Origin: Oscillospiraceae bacterium
GTDB taxonomy: Bacteria; Bacillota; Clostridia; Oscillospirales; Oscillospiraceae
Direction: 5' to 3'
Length of the DNA: 50,517 bases
Assembly (NCBI GenBank): GCA_017535865.1
Contig: JAFXTM010000079.1
Coordinates: 1 to 50,517 of the forward strand
The notes under the pieces were generated by a model. That model did not search any database. It was given only the letters and a program-made list of their open reading frames with translations, and was not told where the DNA came from. Positions 1 through 7,050 of the stretch are shown piece after piece. Within the stretch, counting starts at the first letter, position 1. Every line of letters begins with the position of its first letter. The position numbers and the translations under genes were made by a program.

Positions 1-222
1 CACAACGTCACTAACCGACGTGTCCTGGTTTTCCGACGGCAGATCTGTAACTGGAGTGCTTTCCGACACTTTAGGCTCTGCTTGATCAGGAAATGCGGGT
101 TTATCCTGATCTGTCGAACAGCCTGCAAGAAAGATTGCAGGTATGAGTATTAAAACAAAGAATAAAAAGACCTTTGCAACTATGGCCTTTCTGTTTCGCG
201 TTTTTACCAAGCAGGGCTCCAA
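1..222 (-). CDS. Lipoprotein, N-terminal part (runs off window)
   Basis: This is the first 74 codons of a minus-strand gene that continues past the window start. I chose a TTG start because a GGAGGT ribosome binding site sits 7 bases upstream and no ATG fits. The product has a short basic N-terminus, a hydrophobic stretch and a lipobox ending FLAGC, so it should be exported and lipid-anchored. After the cysteine comes a Ser/Thr/Pro/Asp-rich linker typical of clostridial surface lipoproteins. The functional domain lies outside the window, so no role can be given. It is the first gene after integrase-tail repeat copy A, whose terminator and putative promoter lie directly upstream. Confidence 0.7.
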   Translation of the reverse strand, partial: MEPCLVKTRNRKAIVAKVFLFFVLILIPAIFLAGCSTDQDKPAFPDQAEPKVSESTPVTDLPSENQDTSVSDVV

Positions 223-254
223 GGTATTACCTCCACAAATAAAGTATCTCGAAT

Positions 255-284
255 ATAGTACACCATCACCACGGATATTTCCAC
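255..284 (-). promoter_or_regulatory. Putative promoter in repeat copy A
   Basis: On the minus strand a -35-like GTGGAA and a -10-like TACTAT are separated by 18 bases. The same arrangement, with better boxes, occurs in repeat copy B. It would drive the lipoprotein that starts at 222. Confidence 0.4.
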
Positions 285-345
285 TATAAAAAACGGCACT
301 CTGCTACGGCAGAGTGCCATGCGGGTTTTAGGATCAAACAGCTTT
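257..345 (-). repeat. Integrase-tail/terminator repeat, copy A
   Basis: This segment repeats at 2172-2275 and, more diverged, at 5395-5480. In minus-strand order each copy holds the last bases of an integrase gene, a hairpin terminator with a T run, and, in copies A and B, the shared string GGTGATGGTGTA around a promoter. Confidence 0.7.
286..318 (-). terminator. Hairpin terminator, repeat copy A
   Basis: A perfect 10-bp stem (GGCACTCTGC with GCAGAGTGCC, loop TACG) is followed on the minus strand by a T-rich run. It lies downstream of the integrase-tail fragment and is nearly identical to the hairpin at 2212-2235. Confidence 0.75.
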
Positions 346-420
346 GAATAGTTTCTGCGCATCCTTCGCCTTGTCCGCGAGCTTTTCCTGCTCCCGGCGG
401 GCATTCTCGGCTGTATTCGA
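334..420 (-). pseudogene. Tyrosine integrase C-terminal fragment (copy A)
   Basis: The minus-strand frame ending at this TGA encodes NTAENARREQEKLADKAKD and then AQKLFKAV. It matches the end of the holin-integrase chimera at 5460 (ARREQEKLAGK, then QKMFKAV). No start codon or catalytic domain precedes it, so it is only the last ~28 codons of an integrase left beside the next gene. It marks the boundary of one cassette in the 1-6 kb array. Confidence 0.65.
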
Positions 421-442
421 GGCAACGAATACACGATCCTTG

Positions 443-1351
443 TCAGTCTACGCGATCAAGCTCATAATACTCCAGGAGATACATCTCTCTTCCGCTGCTT
501 TGCCAATAGATAGGTGAGCAGACGGCGGTTCCTGTGTGCACGGCTGTGATTGACCCCTGGGCAGCGTACTGAGCGGCTTCATAGGGGTTCAACCGATAAT
601 ACTTGGACGGGATGCCCAACTCATCAAAATAGATGTCCAGATCCAGCTCATAGATGGTGAAGCGGAAACGATAGGTCCCGTCATTGATCCGATATGCCTC
701 ATCCACCACCGTGAAACGATTGTAGCTCTCCCCGTCGCCCGCTGGGTAGTAGAAGCGGCCGTTTTCATACCAACAGTGGTTCCAGTCAAACGTGCCGATA
801 CCGAGCGCGGCAGAATAGTCCTCCCCTTCGATGGGCTGAAGATCCTCCGGATAGGCGATCCGAGGGCCGATGATCTCAAAGAACGTCTCGCGGGTCATGG
901 TTTCATACCCGTCTCTGTACTCCATCTCCGTCGGCCGGTTGATCTTGCTCCAAAGATGAGCGAAGGAGAACAACTGCGCGATGCTCGTATCAGCGGGATC
1001 GTAGTGATCAAAAGTCCCAATCTCACAGAACCATTGCTCGGAGAAATTGCTCAGCGAGAGGTTGGCCGCATACTGCTGCGCAGCCGAAAGGGGAAACGGA
1101 TCACCTGTTTCGGTGGGATTTGCTGTAAGCGTTTCTTCCTGTTCATCTTGCGGGGAGGTGTTCTCAAACGGATGAATCTCCTCCGCAGACGCTGCTGCGG
1201 GCCTGGACCCGGCTTCTGTTTCGTCAACAAGGACTTCCGCAGAAACCGGCGCAGCCGTCTCAGCCTTTCCACAGGCGGCCATCGAAAGTGGCGTAAGCAT
1301 GATAAGGAGTACAGCTATTATCTTCAACATTTTTTGCATGTCTCTATTCAT
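443..1351 (-). CDS. Surface lipoprotein of unknown function
   Basis: This 302-residue protein has a type II signal peptide: MNRDMQKMLK, a hydrophobic core and lipobox LSMAAC, with the cysteine at about residue 27. A Thr/Glu/Pro-rich linker (to about residue 85) leads into a globular part rich in Trp, Tyr and Phe (about 95-300) that I do not recognise. It is exported and membrane-anchored. It follows the GNAT gene with an approximately 200-base gap and ends just before integrase-tail copy A, so the two genes look like the cargo of one cassette. No catalytic motif is visible. The reading frame is intact. Confidence 0.8.
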   Translation of the reverse strand: MNRDMQKMLKIIAVLLIMLTPLSMAACGKAETAAPVSAEVLVDETEAGSRPAAASAEEIHPFENTSPQDEQEETLTANPTETGDPFPLSAAQQYAANLSLSNFSEQWFCEIGTFDHYDPADTSIAQLFSFAHLWSKINRPTEMEYRDGYETMTRETFFEIIGPRIAYPEDLQPIEGEDYSAALGIGTFDWNHCWYENGRFYYPAGDGESYNRFTVVDEAYRINDGTYRFRFTIYELDLDIYFDELGIPSKYYRLNPYEAAQYAAQGSITAVHTGTAVCSPIYWQSSGREMYLLEYYELDRVD

Positions 1352-1354
1352 AAT

Positions 1355-1540
1355 TCATATCCCGTTTATTGTGATTCTTCTGCACCATAGGACTTGCCAA
1401 CGTATGTTGATTCTCTGTGACTCTGTCACGGAAAAGGCAAAATACGGCAAGTCAAAGCCGTCAATGGCAGTCAAATGGTAGTAAAACTGAGGGGTTCTTA
1501 CTACCGTCGAGTGAAGGGGATGAAAGGTGATAAACTGTAA
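1355..1540 (-). other. Intergenic stretch with an open frame lacking a start
   Basis: Between the GNAT gene and the lipoprotein one minus-strand frame stays open for about 60 codons and includes HLTAIDGFDLPYFAFSVTES. It has no ATG/GTG with a ribosome binding site. It may be the remnant of another gene or mobile element. I cannot assign it. Confidence 0.3.
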
Positions 1541-1548
1541 TCTGAAGA

Positions 1549-2100
1549 TTACAACAGTTTCAGCATCATGTACTCATTTACATAAGTACCATCTTTCATT
1601 CGTATCGCATCTGGTTTTACACCTGTAATACGAAAGCCCATTTTCTCATATAGATGCCTTGCCCTGCTATTGCCTTCGATAAAATCAAGTTCGATCTGAC
1701 GAACTCCATTGCGTTCTCTGGCGATTTGGAACATCTCCTTGAACATTTTTGTCCCAATTCCGAGGTTCCAGAACTCTTGAAGAAGCGCAATCGCAACGGA
1801 AGCTCTATGTCGGTCTTTCATTCCGGTGCGAAAAGAGATCTGACAGTTTCCGGCTATCTTCCCGTCTACAATGCAGGAAATCATCATTCCATTTTGATTG
1901 AAGTAGTCATCATTAATAAAGGCTTTTTCCTGTTCAAGGCTGAACTCAGCCCATTCCTCTGGATATTTCATCAGAAAGTCTGTCTCACCAGATGCTTTTA
2001 TGATGAATTGGAGCATTTCCTCTGCATCATCTTCGTGAGGACTGCGAAGCAGTGCAACTCGTCCATCTTTTAATTTGAATTCAGTTTCTTTAAAAACCAC
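1549..2100 (-). CDS. GNAT family N-acetyltransferase
   Basis: This cytoplasmic acetyl-CoA-dependent N-acetyltransferase has the usual GNAT order: beta strands with acidic residues at the N-terminus, the acetyl-CoA loop around LGIGTKMF and the C-terminal IEGNSRARHLYEKMGF motif that typifies RimJ/RimL-like members. I start it at the GTG at 2100 because GAGGTGA lies 5 bases upstream; the GTG nine bases earlier is inside that ribosome binding site. Length (183 residues) is normal. The acceptor is unknown. Upstream, repeat copy B supplies a terminator and then a promoter (TTGGAA-18-TATAAT). Base composition is visibly lower in GC than the main locus from 6.5 kb on. Confidence 0.85.
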   Translation of the reverse strand: MVFKETEFKLKDGRVALLRSPHEDDAEEMLQFIIKASGETDFLMKYPEEWAEFSLEQEKAFINDDYFNQNGMMISCIVDGKIAGNCQISFRTGMKDRHRASVAIALLQEFWNLGIGTKMFKEMFQIARERNGVRQIELDFIEGNSRARHLYEKMGFRITGVKPDAIRMKDGTYVNEYMMLKLL

Positions 2101-2171
2101 TACCGTCACCTCACAAACAGAAATCCGACTTGCAGAAATCTTCCCGTTACACCCACAAAATTAAGTAGTTT

Positions 2172-2201
2172 ATTATACACCATCACCACGAATTTTTCCA
2201 A
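2172..2201 (-). promoter_or_regulatory. Promoter for the GNAT gene
   Basis: On the minus strand TTGGAA and TATAAT are separated by 18 bases. The pair lies inside repeat copy B, just downstream of its terminator, and faces the GNAT gene. Confidence 0.65.
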
Positions 2202-2202
2202 T

Positions 2203-2235
2203 ATAAAAAACGGCACTCTGCTGCGGCAGAGTGCC
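2203..2235 (-). terminator. Hairpin terminator, repeat copy B
   Basis: A 10-bp stem (GGCACTCTGC with GCAGAGTGCC, loop TGCG) is followed on the minus strand by GTTTTTTAT. It ends transcription coming from the PerR/superoxide reductase operon. Confidence 0.75.
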
Positions 2236-2351
2236 TTGCTGTTTGGTGCTGTTTTCAATCCGCCTGACAGGATCGCAGTTGAAGATGCGGAGCGGAATAC
2301 GAACCTGACGCTGTCCGGCTTGTTTGTTCAGCGGGACAGGCATTCATTGAT

Positions 2352-2726
2352 TCAGGCTTTCCAGAGAGAATGCAGATTGCAGTATGCATATACGGCTTTG
2401 ACCTCATCGCCGTCGCAGAGGGAAAAACAGGCTTTCGGCTCGTCGCCGGGAGACAGCTGTTTACGCTGGTTGCCTAATTTCGTCTGTATTGCGACCCATT
2501 CGATATAATGCTCGGGAAGCATCGGGTGTGCTGCAGACCCGACACTCACATGGACCGTGTTTCCCTCAACGGTAAAAACAGGCACATGTTTTTCAAGAGA
2601 AGCGTCCGTTGTGCCCGGGATCACTTCAGCCATAGGTTCTCCGCAGCAGATCACGGGGACGCCCGTTCCTTTTACGATCGCGATGATCTGTCCGCAGTGG
2701 GAGCAGCGATAGAACTTCATTTCCAT
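2352..2726 (-). CDS. Desulfoferrodoxin (superoxide reductase)
   Basis: This cytoplasmic superoxide reductase converts superoxide to hydrogen peroxide without making oxygen. Residues 1-30 form a desulforedoxin-type iron site (Cys8, Cys11, Cys27, Cys28). The rest is the SOR domain with the catalytic iron ligands His47, His67, His73, Cys116 and His119. At 124 residues it is a complete two-iron enzyme. It is the last gene of a minus-strand operon after PerR and the glutamate-synthase-like/rubrerythrin gene. Rubrerythrin would remove the peroxide it makes, and PerR very likely controls it. The exact start (first or third codon) is uncertain. Confidence 0.93.
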   Translation of the reverse strand: MEMKFYRCSHCGQIIAIVKGTGVPVICCGEPMAEVIPGTTDASLEKHVPVFTVEGNTVHVSVGSAAHPMLPEHYIEWVAIQTKLGNQRKQLSPGDEPKACFSLCDGDEVKAVYAYCNLHSLWKA

Positions 2727-2761
2727 TTTTTGTCCTCTCTTTCATGGTTATCTGTATGGCT

Positions 2762-4855
2762 TTAATAATTCTCTGCGTTGATCTCAAAGTATGCCTGGGG
2801 ATGGGCGCAGACAGGGCAGATCTCCGGTGCGGCTTCGCCTACCACGATATGCCCGCAGTTGCGGCATTCCCAAACCCTGACACCGCTCTTTCTGAAGACT
2901 TCCTGCATTTCAACGTTATGCAGAAGAGCGCGGTACCGCTCCTCGTGGTGCTTCTCGATGGCAGCCACGCCGCGGAATTTTTCAGCCAGCTCCGGGAAAC
3001 CTTCCTCTTCGGCGGTCCTGGCAAAGCCTTCATACATGTCTGTCCATTCATAGTTTTCGCCGTCAGCGGCGGCAGCCAGATTCTCCGCTGTGGAGCCGAT
3101 GCCGTTCAGTTCCTTGAACCAGAGTTTGGCATGTTCCTTTTCATTGTCGGCAGTTTTCAGGAAGAGTGCAGCGATCTGCTCAAAGCCCTCTTTTTTGGCC
3201 TTGGAAGCAAAATAGGTGTATTTGTTTCTGGCCTGGGACTCCCCCGCAAAGGCGGCTTCCAGATTCTTTTCAGTCCGGGTTCCGGCGTAGGGGTTTTTCT
3301 TAACAGGCACCGGCTCCATTACACCGAGCTGTTTGCACTGAGGGCACTGTTCCGGTGCGGCCTCGCCCTCATAGACATAGCCGCAGATTTTGCATACGAA
3401 TTTCATGTTTTTTCCTCCTTCATTGGTTTTCTTTCGGATTCTCTCCCCGATTACGGCAGGGGAAGCGCCAGCAAATGGGATATCTGTGTACGTTGCTATA
3501 TCTCGATCCAGCGTCACGAGATCCGTTACGCTCAAATCGTGGACAGAGGTGTGCCCGGTAATCCGGGCAAAGGTCTTTATTTCCTTCAAGGAGACGCTCA
3601 GGAAGTTTGATACTCGCTGCGCCGCCTTATCCACATCCAACCGGGCGCGAAGCTCTGGCTTCTGTGTGGCGATTCCCATCGGACAGTTTCCCGTGCCGCA
3701 GATCCGATACTGCTGGCATGCGGCGGCAATCAAGGCTGCGCTGGCAATGGCCACGGCATCTGCACCCATAGCCAACGCCTTGGCGAAGTCAGACGATACA
3801 CGCAACCCACCTGTGATGACCAGAGAAATATCGGACTGCACAGCGTCAAGATACTTTCGTGCACGACTCAAAGCATAGATTGTCGGAACGGAAGTGGACT
3901 CCCGGAGCAGGAGCGGGCTGGAGCCTGTAGCGCCTCCGCGGCCATCAATGGTGATAAAGTCAGGATCTGCATATATGCAGTGTTCCAGGTCCTGCTCGAT
4001 ATGCCCAGCAGCGATCTTGATGCCAATCGGGCGGCCATTCGAGCGCTCCCGGAGCATCGTGACCATGGCCTTCAAGTCCTCTTTGGAACAGATTTCCGAG
4101 AAGCGGCTGGGGCTCTGGATATCCTCTCCTGGCTTTTTACCCCGCAGCGCAGCAATCTCTGCCGTGACTTTTTCTCCGGGCAGATGCCCGCCCATGCCGG
4201 GCTTTGTGCCCTGCCCGATCTTGATCTCAATGGCGTCCGCACTGCGCAGATTGTCGTCCGTGACACTGTACTTGTTGGGGATATACTCAAAGATGTATTT
4301 ATAGGCGGCTGCTTTCTCCTCGGGGAGAATGCCGCCCTCGCCGCTGCACATGGCTGTTTTCGCCATGGCGCTGCCTCTCGAAAGAGCAATCTTTGCCTCC
4401 CGTGAAAGGGCACCGAAAGACATATGGGAGATGTAAATCGGGCTTTCCAACACCATCGGCTTACTGGCATGTTTGCCGATGACGGTCCGAGTTTCCACCG
4501 GGTCATGATCCAGCAGTGGCGGCGGATTCAACTGCGCCCCCAGCAGAAGAATATCGTCCCAACTGGGCAAGGGCATGCGCGTTCCCATGGAACTGTCGAG
4601 ACTCTTACCGGATACCGCCATTTCATGGATCTCCTTCATGAAGCGGCTGTTCTTATCCTGGCGTTCATACTGCGGATCATAGGCCAGTGACCCTTCCGGC
4701 TTTACCGCCGCCTCCGGGTGTTCGTAGCCGTCAATTCGCTCAAATTTGGATATCGGCTGTTTGCATACGGGGCATTCCGTCAACTCTGCCAGCTTTCGTC
4801 CTTCCTTCTCTTCGTCAAAGATCGCGCCGCAGATCGAGCATTGATAGATAGCCAC
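2762..4855 (-). CDS. Rubredoxin / glutamate-synthase-like / rubrerythrin fusion
   Basis: One 697-residue frame joins proteins that are usually separate. Residues 1-35 form a rubredoxin-like CxxC...CxxC site. About 70-465 is an FMN-binding glutamate-synthase-type domain with the cysteine motif [13 protein letters not shown]. From about 484 come a second rubredoxin-like domain (CKICGY...CPQC), a rubrerythrin diiron domain ([18 protein letters not shown], later EKEHAKLW and EKHHEERY) and a C-terminal rubredoxin (CRNCGH...CPVC). Start is GTG after AAGGAGG. At the join a perfect ribosome binding site precedes an in-frame ATG at 3406, so a free 214-residue rubrerythrin is probably also made. Peroxide reduction is the expected role of the C-terminal half; the FMN half may supply electrons, which is inference. 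Confidence 0.88.
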   Translation of the reverse strand: MAIYQCSICGAIFDEEKEGRKLAELTECPVCKQPISKFERIDGYEHPEAAVKPEGSLAYDPQYERQDKNSRFMKEIHEMAVSGKSLDSSMGTRMPLPSWDDILLLGAQLNPPPLLDHDPVETRTVIGKHASKPMVLESPIYISHMSFGALSREAKIALSRGSAMAKTAMCSGEGGILPEEKAAAYKYIFEYIPNKYSVTDDNLRSADAIEIKIGQGTKPGMGGHLPGEKVTAEIAALRGKKPGEDIQSPSRFSEICSKEDLKAMVTMLRERSNGRPIGIKIAAGHIEQDLEHCIYADPDFITIDGRGGATGSSPLLLRESTSVPTIYALSRARKYLDAVQSDISLVITGGLRVSSDFAKALAMGADAVAIASAALIAAACQQYRICGTGNCPMGIATQKPELRARLDVDKAAQRVSNFLSVSLKEIKTFARITGHTSVHDLSVTDLVTLDRDIATYTDIPFAGASPAVIGERIRKKTNEGGKNMKFVCKICGYVYEGEAAPEQCPQCKQLGVMEPVPVKKNPYAGTRTEKNLEAAFAGESQARNKYTYFASKAKKEGFEQIAALFLKTADNEKEHAKLWFKELNGIGSTAENLAAAADGENYEWTDMYEGFARTAEEEGFPELAEKFRGVAAIEKHHEERYRALLHNVEMQEVFRKSGVRVWECRNCGHIVVGEAAPEICPVCAHPQAYFEINAENY
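3413..3420 (-). promoter_or_regulatory. Internal ribosome binding site for rubrerythrin
   Basis: Minus-strand AAGGAGGA lies 6 bases before ATG AAA TTC (start 3406), which begins a normal rubrerythrin sequence ([10 protein letters not shown]). The same bases encode the linker NEGGKN of the fused frame. A stop codon appears to have been lost between two formerly separate genes. Confidence 0.7.
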
Positions 4856-4871
4856 GGATTATCCTCCTTTC

Positions 4872-5243
4872 TTATACCTTCTCCGCTTTGCTTCGGCAGG
4901 AAGGGCAGATATAATTCACTTTCAAATCATAGGAGAGTATCTCCTCCGGGATCTGCGCCTGCAGTTGGGCTGTGAGATCGGAGAGAAGGAGATCGGAGAG
5001 CGCTCCGCATTTTTTACATACCAGATGATCGTGCTTGATGATCTTATCGTAACGGTCAGGATAGCCTTCCACGGAAACCTTTCGGATCTTATCCTGTTCG
5101 TATAGCAGATTGAGATTATTATATACCGTGGCAAGAACGACTTTAGAGTTCGAGGCTTTAAGGCGTAGATAGATCTGCTCAGCAGTCAGATGATCCGAAG
5201 ATGTATTTATGATATCGAGTATCTGTTGTGCGTACTTTGTCAT
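4872..5243 (-). CDS. perR: Fur-family peroxide repressor (PerR-like)
   Basis: This 123-residue Fur-family protein has an N-terminal winged helix (HLTAEQIYLRLKASNSKVVLATVYNNLN) and a C-terminal dimer domain with His-rich metal ligands (KIIKHDHLVC) and two CxxC zinc pairs (CKKC, CPSC). I start it at the ATG at 5243 because GGAGAAGG precedes it, rather than at an upstream TTG. It heads the operon with the rubrerythrin fusion and superoxide reductase. A 7-1-7 palindrome that fits the PerR box lies between its promoter and start, so it probably represses itself and the operon until peroxide oxidises it. A Fur or Zur role cannot be excluded, but the neighbours favour PerR. Confidence 0.88.
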   Translation of the reverse strand: MTKYAQQILDIINTSSDHLTAEQIYLRLKASNSKVVLATVYNNLNLLYEQDKIRKVSVEGYPDRYDKIIKHDHLVCKKCGALSDLLLSDLTAQLQAQIPEEILSYDLKVNYICPSCRSKAEKV

Positions 5244-5256
5244 GGCCTTCTCCAAA

Positions 5257-5271
5257 TTAGAATTATTCTAA
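5257..5271. promoter_or_regulatory. PerR box
   Basis: The perfect palindrome TTAGAAT-T-ATTCTAA has the 7-1-7 layout of the Bacillus PerR box (TTATAATnATTATAA). It lies just downstream of the -10 box of the perR promoter and overlaps the expected start of transcription. Confidence 0.8.
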
Positions 5272-5275
5272 ATCC

Positions 5276-5304
5276 ATTTTATCTTGAAATACAAATGATG
5301 TCAA
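5276..5304 (-). promoter_or_regulatory. Promoter of the perR operon
   Basis: On the minus strand a consensus TTGACA and TAAAAT are separated by exactly 17 bases. It drives perR, the rubrerythrin fusion and superoxide reductase. Confidence 0.85.
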
Positions 5305-5394
5305 GACAGAAACCGGAAAATTTTTAGGTGGCAGTTGTTCATATTAATACTTACCCCACTTATAAGAATATAATAAGAGAAGGCTATCGGTGGA

Positions 5395-5480
5395 TTTTTC
5401 CACTATAAAAAATCGGCGCTCCGCAGTTTGCAGAGCGCCTTGCTGGTTTTATGCTGTTTTCAGACCGCCTTGAACATTTT
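5395..5480 (-). repeat. Integrase-tail/terminator repeat, copy C
   Basis: Here the integrase 3' end is still attached to a gene. The order is stop codon, AAACAGCA, the hairpin, then TATAGTGGAAA, as in copies A and B. Together with copy B it brackets the oxidative-stress operon. Confidence 0.6.
5404..5439 (-). terminator. Hairpin terminator, repeat copy C
   Basis: GGCGCTC pairs with GAGCGCC, with an extra GCA/TGC pairing inside the loop, followed on the minus strand by ATTTTTTAT. It follows the stop codon of the holin-integrase chimera. Confidence 0.75.
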
Positions 5481-6053
5481 CTGCGAAGGCGGCACCTTGC
5501 CTGCGAGCTTTTCCTGCTCCCGGCGGGCTGCTTCGGCTTCCTCCATGCGGCGAAGTTCCTCGGCGGCGTCTTTCAGCCCCAGGTGGGTATAAGTGTTAAG
5601 CGTGACGCCGATATCGCTGTGGCCCATCAGGTACTGGAGCGTCTTCGGGTTCATGCCAGCCTTGGCCTGATTGCTGCAGTAGGTATGGCGGCAGACGTGC
5701 GGGGTGATGTTGGGCATCTGGACCCGGTAGATATCGTTGTAGCGCTTGACCATATGGTTAAAACGGTGCTCCCAGTGCATCGCCACTTCCGGCAGGCAGT
5801 CCTTGTCCAGAAACAGAAAACCGCTGCGCCCGTCGACCATGCGCTCGAGCCTGGGGGTCGGCCGGTCCTCGATGATGGCGCGGAAGCATTGCTCGACGTC
5901 GGCCGTCATCGCGGCCATTACACCGGTCGCATAATCGAGAACCACGAATGCCAGCAGCGTGTACAGGAGACCATCACAGCCCCCGAGAAAGTACCCAAGC
6001 CAGCCGCCCACTGCGGAAAAGATAAGCTGAATTACAGTCCAAAATTGCTTCAT
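5460..6053 (-). pseudogene. Holin-integrase chimera (deletion remnant)
   Basis: This 197-residue open frame is two unrelated pieces. Residues 1-49 are the start of a phage holin of the toxin-secretion/lysis type (LIFSAVGGWLGYFLGGCDG, then LDYATGVMAAM), two membrane segments. From about residue 50 it is the C-terminal third of a Tn916/Tn1549-like tyrosine recombinase, with HVCRH, MGHSDIGVTLNTYTH and the catalytic tyrosine. The N-terminal DNA-binding domain and the first catalytic arginine are missing, so it cannot recombine DNA. A strong ribosome binding site (GAGGAGGTT) and terminator surround it. I infer a deletion that joined the two genes near 5905, leaving the end of an integrated element. 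Confidence 0.8.
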
Positions 6054-6071
6054 CTTTCAAATAACCTCCTC

Positions 6072-6100
6072 ATAAAAAATAGAGCCGCTGCAGCGACTCT
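6072..6100 (-). terminator. Small hairpin terminator before the holin gene
   Basis: Minus-strand AGAGTCGCTG and CAGCGGCTCT pair with one G-U wobble and are followed by ATTTTTTATG. It separates the 6107-6313 frame from the chimera. Confidence 0.5.
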
Positions 6101-6106
6101 CCGTGA

Positions 6107-6313
6107 TTAGTTATTCCCGTCGATCAGGTCAACGAGATGGAATACATAGGTTTTCAGATTTGCCGTCCCGGCGTTGTCCTTGGAGATGGTGATGAAACCA
6201 TCAGACTCTGGTGTGAATATAACATAGGCATACGGGACTGGATTGCTGATGTTAATAACGGTTTTGCCGGTTACTTTTTCTGTCGCTACGGACGTATCCT
6301 GAGCAGAAAACAT
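6107..6313 (-). CDS. Hypothetical protein, probable phage-gene fragment
   Basis: This 68-residue frame has a protein-like composition (TGKTVINISNPVPYAYVIF, then TPESDGFITISKDN) and ends LVDLIDGNN just before the holin gene. Position and strand suggest it is the tail of a structural gene of the decayed phage-like element. The ATG has no good ribosome binding site, so an upstream portion may be lost. I do not recognise the family. Confidence 0.35.
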   Translation of the reverse strand: MFSAQDTSVATEKVTGKTVINISNPVPYAYVIFTPESDGFITISKDNAGTANLKTYVFHLVDLIDGNN

Positions 6314-6521
6314 TGCATTGTCTTTGTATGGGCAGCATGTATGGAGCGTGCGTATTTTTCCGTGTACATTATCTGCGGTTTAAAACTCGGCCGCACGATC
6401 CGGGCTCTCCGGCATGATAATCCGTACTTATTAAAAATTATAAAAAGCGCTTTTCAGAGTATCCGGCGGAGCAGCCTGCCGTCGGATGATCCTCGTCCGC
6501 ACCTATTCCTGTGAGCAGGCG

Positions 6522-6555
6522 TGTGACATTTCTGTGCCGGTCCATGTGATATCCT
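6522..6555 (+). promoter_or_regulatory. Class T operator-promoter (site 1)
   Basis: Direct repeats TGTGACA (6522) and TGTGCCG (6533) are 11 bp apart. Ten bases after the second comes an extended -10, TGA-TATCCT. The -10 box ends 35 bases before the start of the SH3-like GG peptide. The layout is identical at six other promoters of this locus. There is no good -35 box, as expected for activator-dependent SARP promoters. Confidence 0.8.
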
Positions 6556-6590
6556 GCGGCTGCAAACAAAAAAACAGGAGGATGAATAAA

Positions 6591-6878
6591 ATGGCAGAAA
6601 TCAAGAAACAGTCCAATCAGGAACTTGAGCAGGTCGTCGGCGGCGTCAGCTATGACGGCTGGGCCGTTGTCAGCGGACTTGAGTCCGGCTACCTCGCTCT
6701 CCGCGACAGACCGGGCTACGATTACGATAACGAGATCCGGGGCAGCGAGAGCTATAACGGCGACAAGCTGCAGATCACGGGCAGTTATGTCGTCGGCTTT
6801 GACGGCAAGGTGTATGTCTGGGTCTATAATCCCCGGAGCTGCCGGGCGGGATGGGTCAACGCGAGCTTTCTGCGCTGA
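6591..6878 (+). CDS. Double-glycine leader protein with SH3-like core
   Basis: This 95-residue protein starts at the ATG 9 bases after AGGAGG. Residues 1-18 are a double-glycine leader (NQELEQVVGG). The 77-residue mature part (VSYDGWAVVSGLESGYLALRDRPGYD, ending CRAGWVNASFLR) has the pattern of a bacterial SH3 domain: LALRDRP at the start, several G-D turns and a final GWVNASFL. Bacterial SH3 domains often bind cell wall or peptides. The C39 exporter at 10625 should cut after Gly18 and secrete it. A single cysteine is present, so no disulfide bond forms within one chain. It is monocistronic, with a class T promoter and a terminator. Confidence 0.8.
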   Translation: MAEIKKQSNQELEQVVGGVSYDGWAVVSGLESGYLALRDRPGYDYDNEIRGSESYNGDKLQITGSYVVGFDGKVYVWVYNPRSCRAGWVNASFLR

Positions 6879-6935
6879 GCGTCCGCCCGCACCGGGCGGA
6901 AAGAACACAAAAAACACATCCGACAGCATCGGGAA

Positions 6936-6980
6936 CGGATCCTTCTCCCCGCCGGGGCAGCGGAGAAGGATCCGTTTATT
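6936..6980 (+). terminator. Rho-independent terminator
   Basis: A perfect 13-bp stem (CGGATCCTTCTCC with GGAGAAGGATCCG, loop 13) is followed by TTTATT. It ends the SH3-like gene. Confidence 0.8.
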
Positions 6981-6985
6981 CCGTA

Positions 6986-7013
6986 TTGCGCCTGCGCGTT
7001 CCTGTGCTATAAT
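6986..7013 (+). promoter_or_regulatory. Promoter for the kinase operon
   Basis: A consensus TATAAT is preceded at 16 bases by a weak TTGCGC. No TGTGAC or TGGACA repeats are present, so kinase and first regulator look constitutively expressed. Confidence 0.6.
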
Positions 7014-7050
7014 ACAGGCAGGCTTATATGTGCAGGGAGGAGTGTATGCC

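Larger units (their letters stand above)
2172..2275 (-). repeat. Integrase-tail/terminator repeat, copy B
   Basis: The hairpin, the T run and the flanking GGTGATGGTGTA string match copy A. Only the final bases around the integrase stop codon (TGAAAACAGCA) remain on the gene side. It separates the oxidative-stress operon from the GNAT/lipoprotein pair. Confidence 0.65.

Noticed and set aside
6591-6878. The GG peptides as ordinary class II bacteriocins.
   Set aside because: The mature parts are LysM or SH3-like folds without GxxxG helices, cysteine pairs near the start or adjacent immunity genes.
6625-7050. N-terminal extension of the histidine kinase frame back into the SH3-like gene.
   Set aside because: A terminator, a TATAAT promoter and a ribosome binding site lie between; the kinase starts at the ATG at 7051.
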